From NCBI GenBank assembly GCA_949752745.1, contig OX457025.1:47915601-47979600 (forward strand): a stretch of DNA of 64,000 bases. Reading direction: 5' to 3'. The position numbers and the translations under genes were made by a program. The notes under the pieces are model-generated. The model worked only from the letters and a program-made list of their open reading frames with translations, ran no database searches and was not told the DNA's origin. This document shows positions 58,140-64,000 of this stretch, piece after piece (position 1 is the first letter of the stretch; every line of letters begins with the position of its first letter). Source of the stretch: Protula sp. h YS-2021 (Eukaryota > Annelida > Polychaeta > Sabellida > Serpulidae).

Positions 58140-60070
58140 GCAAAAACGTTTCTTACAAACGTTTTGGAATATGAAAACCTATTATATTGTCTGTAAAGGA
58201 AAAATCAGGCTGAACAGCTATTATTTTTTGCCAAGTGTTTAATATTTTACCTTTGAGAAATTGGTTCTAATTGACACCAATGCATTTAAAACAAATGTAC
58301 GCAAATAAAATACTGCCTGAAACGTGTTTTCACAGTTTTCGCAGAATAGATCGTAAGTAAAATTATATAAGTTCAACATTCAAGTAAATATTCCACTTGT
58401 TACTTCTTTACATATTTGTTTTACAGATTTAGTGATCCAATAGAATTATATAATTACCCATTCAATGCAGCGATTTAAATTAATTCATAGACTTACCAGT
58501 TGTTGCGAGCTTTAATTTTTATCTGCCCTAAATTTTTTCTATTTTCATTTTCCACGATTAACTTACTCTGTGTGTCCTTTTGCCTTCTGCTATGGTCTAC
58601 CGCAGACCCGCCCATTTAAGGACCCAAACTGTACCCAGAGGCAAGCCACAATCACATTTGCTAGATTTTCGTCTTGGCAACTGGTTTGTTAGTAATTTGT
58701 GTTTCGCCAAAAAATTGAGCTGCGAATTCGGCTAACGTGTCCTTCTTTAGACTTTTAACCCCGAGAAACTGCGAGTTATAATCTACATACAGATATTTTA
58801 CTACTTTTGCCAAATTATATTCAGGTTTCTTAGAAATCCTAAGTTAAGCTGAAAAAGTTAAGAGAAACATCCCTTAGTTTAAAAATAGAACCACCTAAAT
58901 TTCCAGCTTCTCCTGGTTACAGCGCGTGAAATAAATAAGAGATAGCACAAAGTGGGGTAAATCCTTAACCTGGGGCGAGTTCACTGCAAGTTCAAATGTT
59001 GCCAGCCATTGTGATAAAGGACAAAATATAAACAGTAGAATATTATGTTACGTGAATCATAGCCACAGGAGGCAAGGACACATATGGATAAAAAAGAGAA
59101 AGCAGAAAACATACGCCAGTACACACAGACAGCTGGTTTTGAAGCCATTTAAATAACACACATTTCAAGTCCTCAGATGCATGACAAAAATGGGCGTGTT
59201 CGGACAAAATGTCGACGGTTAAAACGTCCACAAGTCTAAAGCTGATAAAACGTCAACCATCTTCCTCACTGAGTGTTAAGGGGAAGTCTGTCGTAACCAC
59301 TGATCATTTTACCCCTTCCCCACTCCCTGTGATAATTACGGAGGGTGGGGCAGAAATCGCTCAAGGGCTTGACCAAGAGTCTTGTTGCCTTAAGGAGTTT
59401 AATGCAATAAAAATTTTCATACAGTTTTCCTGTTAAAATGTGCATAGTTAAGGGTAATGCAATCTTTATTTAAGGTACCGTTGGCATTTGAGTATGATAT
59501 ATCTAGCCTCTCCAGCACTCCAGCAGACATCAAGTCTGAGTTTATTTGAGTGGATACCAAGAGGGATTTATTTAAAGTCAGGATTTGTGTGATAGGGAAG
59601 ACAGTATTTGAGATTAAAAGAAATTAAGGGGATTTACATTTGTGAGGAGGGATGAAGTCTCTGAGGTAGTTCTGTGTAGAGGGATCTTAGACGAACTCTG
59701 AAGTAGTTGGTAAGTACAGGGATTACTACACCTGTACCTATGGTAGATTAGGCGGCCGTTGGCATTAATTAGGTACATAGAAGTTTATCTGTTATGTAGA
59801 ACAAAATTCTGTGAACCAGCTGTATGTGGATTAGAATAGAATAGATGCCAGGGTAGATGACCCTTAAATATCATAATAAGTGTAAATAATAAGTGTTCTG
59901 TTTTGTAAATCTTAAAAACAGAGCTCTTAAAAAGTTATGTTACAGTGGGATCGATCTCGTTTAAAAGAAAAGTAAGGTTAGAATTTATGTAATTTTTATC
60001 AGGTCGACAGATAACTGTAAAAAGAAACTCAAAGGAACTCAAAAGTTAAGGAGTTTAACTACTTTTTAAA
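58140..60070. other. No gene recognised
   Basis: One plus frame at 59209-59436 (MSTVKTSTSLKLIKRQPSSS...) is Ser/Thr-rich and might be an exon, but no clear splice sites support it. Confidence 0.25.
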
Positions 60071-60074
60071 ACAA

Positions 60075-60212
60075 GTACGTTCAAACCTAAGTATTTCTGT
60101 CCGGGTACGTTTTTGCCTTCATTCTTGGGTACATTTCGACCTGAGTACGTTCTTTCCGATATACGTTTTGATCTGGGTACGTTCTGTCCCTGAACGTTTT
60201 GTTCAGGGTGTG
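60075..60212. repeat. Short-word array 'gggtacgtt(c/t)tg.cc'
   Basis: Seven or more 17-22 bp words: 'gggtacgtttttgcc', 'gggtacatttcgacc', 'gagtacgttctttcc', 'atacgttttgatct', 'gggtacgttctgtcc', 'tgaacgttttgttc'. Confidence 0.65.
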
Positions 60213-60569
60213 AGGTTTATTCCATTTTGAAGAGTTTTTTCGGCACGTCCCAGTAGCGTCCAAAAAAAACGGCAGTTAGTTTTGGTTTTTGTTTGTTTGT
60301 TTTTTTTTCATTTTATTTTGCACAGCCGTATTCCAGAAGGGACTCAGAAGGCATAAAATTAAGGAATGTTTACCATTTTTATCCATGTAAACCAGTATAG
60401 ATCCTATAGCTTGGCTTAAGATAAACTTGTGTTGCGATATCAAAGGAAACAAAGAAAAATAACTCAACAAATATGAGATGAAAACTTTCATTGTCTTCCT
60501 TTAAAAAAAAGTTATCACAATTGTTTCACATGTTTTTCTTCTGAAACTTCTTTGGACACGAAACTGATA

Positions 60570-63499
60570 AATATGATGTTTTACTAAAAGCGGTTAACTT
60601 CTGGCATGCTATCTTTCCCAAGTAAAAAATCCCACTTGTTTATGTAAGAGAGTGCAGCTCCAATATTCCAAGAAAAAATTAACAAGAGTATTCTCAATAC
60701 ACCAAAATTGGCTTGTATCTGATCCTGAAATTTTCTAATGTTTCCTTTTTCTATTATTTGCAGCTATAATGTTTTCCAATTTATTTAAACTACAGAGCCG
60801 ATAATTGTGTTTTTTGGTACATACGACTTTTTACAAAAGGACATACTTTGAAAGACACGAAGCATTGTCATTTCTGTGCCCAAAGTTTGAGGTTTACAGG
60901 AACCTCTAAAATTTTCTTCATCATGAGATTTAGGTTTAACTCTCCCTTAGAGGTAACATTTAATATAGATCCTATATTTTAAATAACGGGCTATTACCTT
61001 CGAATGCACATCCACCTGTTTAAAATCTGTTGTTATCAGTATTGTTAAGTCATTTACCAATTTTAATTTTTAGACCGTTATAGAAAAGAATGTCTATATC
61101 CATATCGTCTGAAGATCTGATCAAGATAAACTTGCTTTCTCTGTTTAATAATTTTTTAATGTATAATATTCCTTTCCGATGACAGTGCTTTGTATATACG
61201 AATTAGTTGTTTATTGCGATGTCCTTATTATTCCACAAAACACCTCCATAGGTATGTTAATTTTAATTCAGTATAATATATAAGCATTTCTTCATCAAAA
61301 TAGGAAATATGAATATATTTTGGATCAAAACTTAGGTAAACTTATTGTAAACCCCCATGTTGTTCCATCTCACTACGTATTACAGCGTTGTTTATAGCTT
61401 TAGTGCACAACCTCGACAGGGAAACCAGTCTCAACTATTTTTATCACAACTAAATCCGGGGTACAAATACACCCCTCATCAAAATTTGCCAGAATTATAC
61501 GATGTCTAACAAACGTGCTCTGGACAAATCGTTATCGATACAAGGAGCATTGCTCAAACTATAAATGAGATTAAGCATTTTAATCATTTTAGCTGTACTA
61601 CCTTCCTCAATAACGTAGGACATCTTTGACCGATAGGTTTAGGCGTATAGCAAGTTTTTTTGTTTCATCTACAATATTTACATTATTCAACATCAACCCC
61701 TACTTCGATGCCAAAAATGTTGAATGTACTTTCTGTAATCATTAAATCGTAATCTACTTTACGTTTAACTCTCCTTGGGACTATAAAATGAGTATCGGTG
61801 TTTCAATATTTACTCTCAAGGCGGAATATTTTAGAACCACTTTTATATCCCAAACACTATTTTAATAGGATTAATATAATTCAACAAACAAGTTGCTTCA
61901 TCTGAGAGAGACTTAATACTCAACCTCCCAAACTTCATTTCTGTGCCAATGACCAATTGACTCACATAATATAAAAAATTGTTGTGTGCCTCCCTGTTAA
62001 ACACCACGATGAATGTCAAACCAATCACATGAATATCCATTTTTACTGACAGTCCTCGATATATTTTTATAACAGACAGATACCCAATTTTGAAAAGTGT
62101 ACAGAAATTAAATTGTTCTAAAACTTTGCACACGTAACCCCACTCAAGACTATCAAATGCCTTTTCAAAATCTGAAATCAAAATAACCATTTTTTGTTGA
62201 TTGTAATTTATTTATAACAATCTGATATTTTCCCACAGTAATATCTTTTAGTGAAACCACTTTGGATTTTATGTATAACCTTGGGCAAATTATTTTCCTG
62301 CTCTTACATCTGGTGATTTAGTAAAAATTTTGCAGTCTACATTTGTAAGGAAAACTGGTCTCCAGCGCGAATCTCTGGATCTTCATGGCGTTTTGGCGAA
62401 AGTGTTATTATTCCTTGTGTTTGGGACATGGATGGTTTGCTCTTCTCTTCGGCATAATTTAATGCGCAACCAAACCTTTCCCGTATACAGTCAAAACGTT
62501 TTGAAAAGGCAGAATTTAGACGAAGTACCCGGGACCCTTACGATTTGTCAAGCAGTCCAAAGCCCCTTTACATTCTGATGTGGTAAATGGGTCCCCACTT
62601 AATTTTTCCTATCTTCTGACACCTTTTCTATTTCCCTCGTGCGGAAGAGAATTTTAAATTCTGGATGTTCTAAGTCTGGGTCTGTCGTGCTGTAAAACCC
62701 TTAACTCTGGATCTGTGATAACAGTGTCATTTAACTTTACACTTTTCTTTTCTAGTGGTTCCTTTTCTTTATTAAAAATATTTATTATGTTTTTTTTCAT
62801 TTTTCTCTATAAACTGGGCCCTTCACCGCAGAAAGGTCTTTGTTCTTTATTCCGTCTCCTCGCATTGACTAAGCTCTGTATCGCACTGCTTTGAGTACAG
62901 CCTATTACGCGGTAGTAACACATCATTTGCCAGATTCACGTTCTTTTTTTAAAGTCCGATTGTGCTACTTCGATTCTCAAATTTTATGAGATCACGAAAT
63001 CTTCGTTTATACTCTGCCTTTATAAAATCAGCTTTTCTGTCTGTAACCTGTTTTGTAATATATTGTGCTTTGTTTTCATTTTTTAAAACACTTTTATGTA
63101 ATTTCCAAAATGCAGGGCCTCATCGGTATTTCGCGTTATTCACCAATTCTAAATAAATTCATTTATTGTCGGTGTTTACACTTTCGAGTATGTTTAACTT
63201 ATGTAACTAGCATCTAAGTTTTGTAATAATACAGAAAAAGTCTAGTCTGCACATTGCCGGTATTGTATTCCTAGATCAGTATATTTTAAAAGATCGAGGT
63301 GCTTTTCTGTCCAGATCTCTACTGGGTTTTTTAATAAGCATCTGGTTGGGAAGCTGTTAAAAAATTCTCCTTTTTCTATCGGAGTTCGGAGCATAAATGT
63401 TTGTGCCACATTTACTGATACTATTTATTCCTTTTTCATTATCGTTAATTTATACTTTCCGATCCTTTCCATTGATTGCTTACTTGTAAACCTTTTTAT

Positions 63500-63500
<1 letters not shown>
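60570..63500 (-). pseudogene. L1/Tx1-like LINE, second degraded minus-strand copy
   Basis: Minus-strand blocks: GTNIYAPNSDRK (63384-63410; NIYAPN is an APE endonuclease motif), ISDFEKAFDSLEWGYV (62190-62130), a damaged palm with DEATCLLNYI near 61900, and the C-terminal 'KWDFLLGKDS'-like text near 60630. The same blocks and flanks are found at 50.3-53 kb, which it resembles more than the plus-strand copy. Stops and frameshifts are throughout. Confidence 0.8.
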
Positions 63501-63947
<447 letters not shown>

Positions 63948-64000
63948 CTTCCTATATTGTAAACAGGATGCAGTTATCGCCCATGTTACTTATCTGCTCA

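Noticed and set aside
57697..58143. 148-codon minus ORF
   Set aside because: It is explained by the threefold tandem unit at 57955-58135, which gives repeated peptides.

Overview
This is eukaryotic, almost certainly invertebrate animal, DNA. Genes are split by introns, there are no operons or long intact ORFs, and the window is packed with decayed retrotransposons and short non-autonomous DNA elements. Several arrays of 130-300 bp tandem units end in an (ACGG)/(GACA)-type microsatellite and a short hairpin. That is the layout reported for the bivalve 'pearl' and DINE-1/Helentron-like elements, so a mollusc, perhaps a bivalve, is my best guess. The species cannot be read from the sequence.

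The most useful content is one recognisable host gene. Five small minus-strand exons, at 21366-21195, 16653-16589, 8746-8624, 4312-4222 and 2391-2317, together encode a Mis18/Yippee-type protein with two CxxC motifs (CSEC and CSQC), the LGKMYKTTPRRLD and SYQLG segments and a C-terminal helical piece. Mis18 proteins license CENP-A deposition at centromeres. All splice phases agree except exon 2, which is one nucleotide too long. The introns (about 1.8 to 7.8 kb) are filled with mobile elements. A second, weaker host candidate is a pair of phase-compatible plus-strand exons at 55190-55276 and 56863-57173.

Layout: 1-21.4 kb is the MIS18-like gene with pearl-like arrays, hAT-type MITEs (two with exact 8 bp target duplications), a TA-flanked MITE pair and a 115 bp-unit array. 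21.4-23 kb is AT-rich and empty. 23-29.2 kb holds a 5'-truncated L1/Tx1-like LINE (+), a CR1/L2-like LINE (-) with a (TAGA)n tail, and another LINE tail (+). 29.2-33.2 kb has small duplications and a three-copy tail of an unknown element. 33.2-37.3 kb is a broken DIRS/Ngaro-like tyrosine-recombinase retrotransposon (-) with split terminal repeats. 37.8-49.5 kb is a nest of short elements whose ends are arrays of 12-20 bp words. 50.3-53 kb and 60.6-63.5 kb are two degraded minus-strand copies of the L1/Tx1-like LINE. The right edge is a long (AT)n tract.

None of the mobile elements looks autonomous: every retrotransposon ORF carries frameshifts, stops or deletions. The recurring theme is unrelated inverted-repeat or array elements built the same way, from a short word repeated several times near each end.
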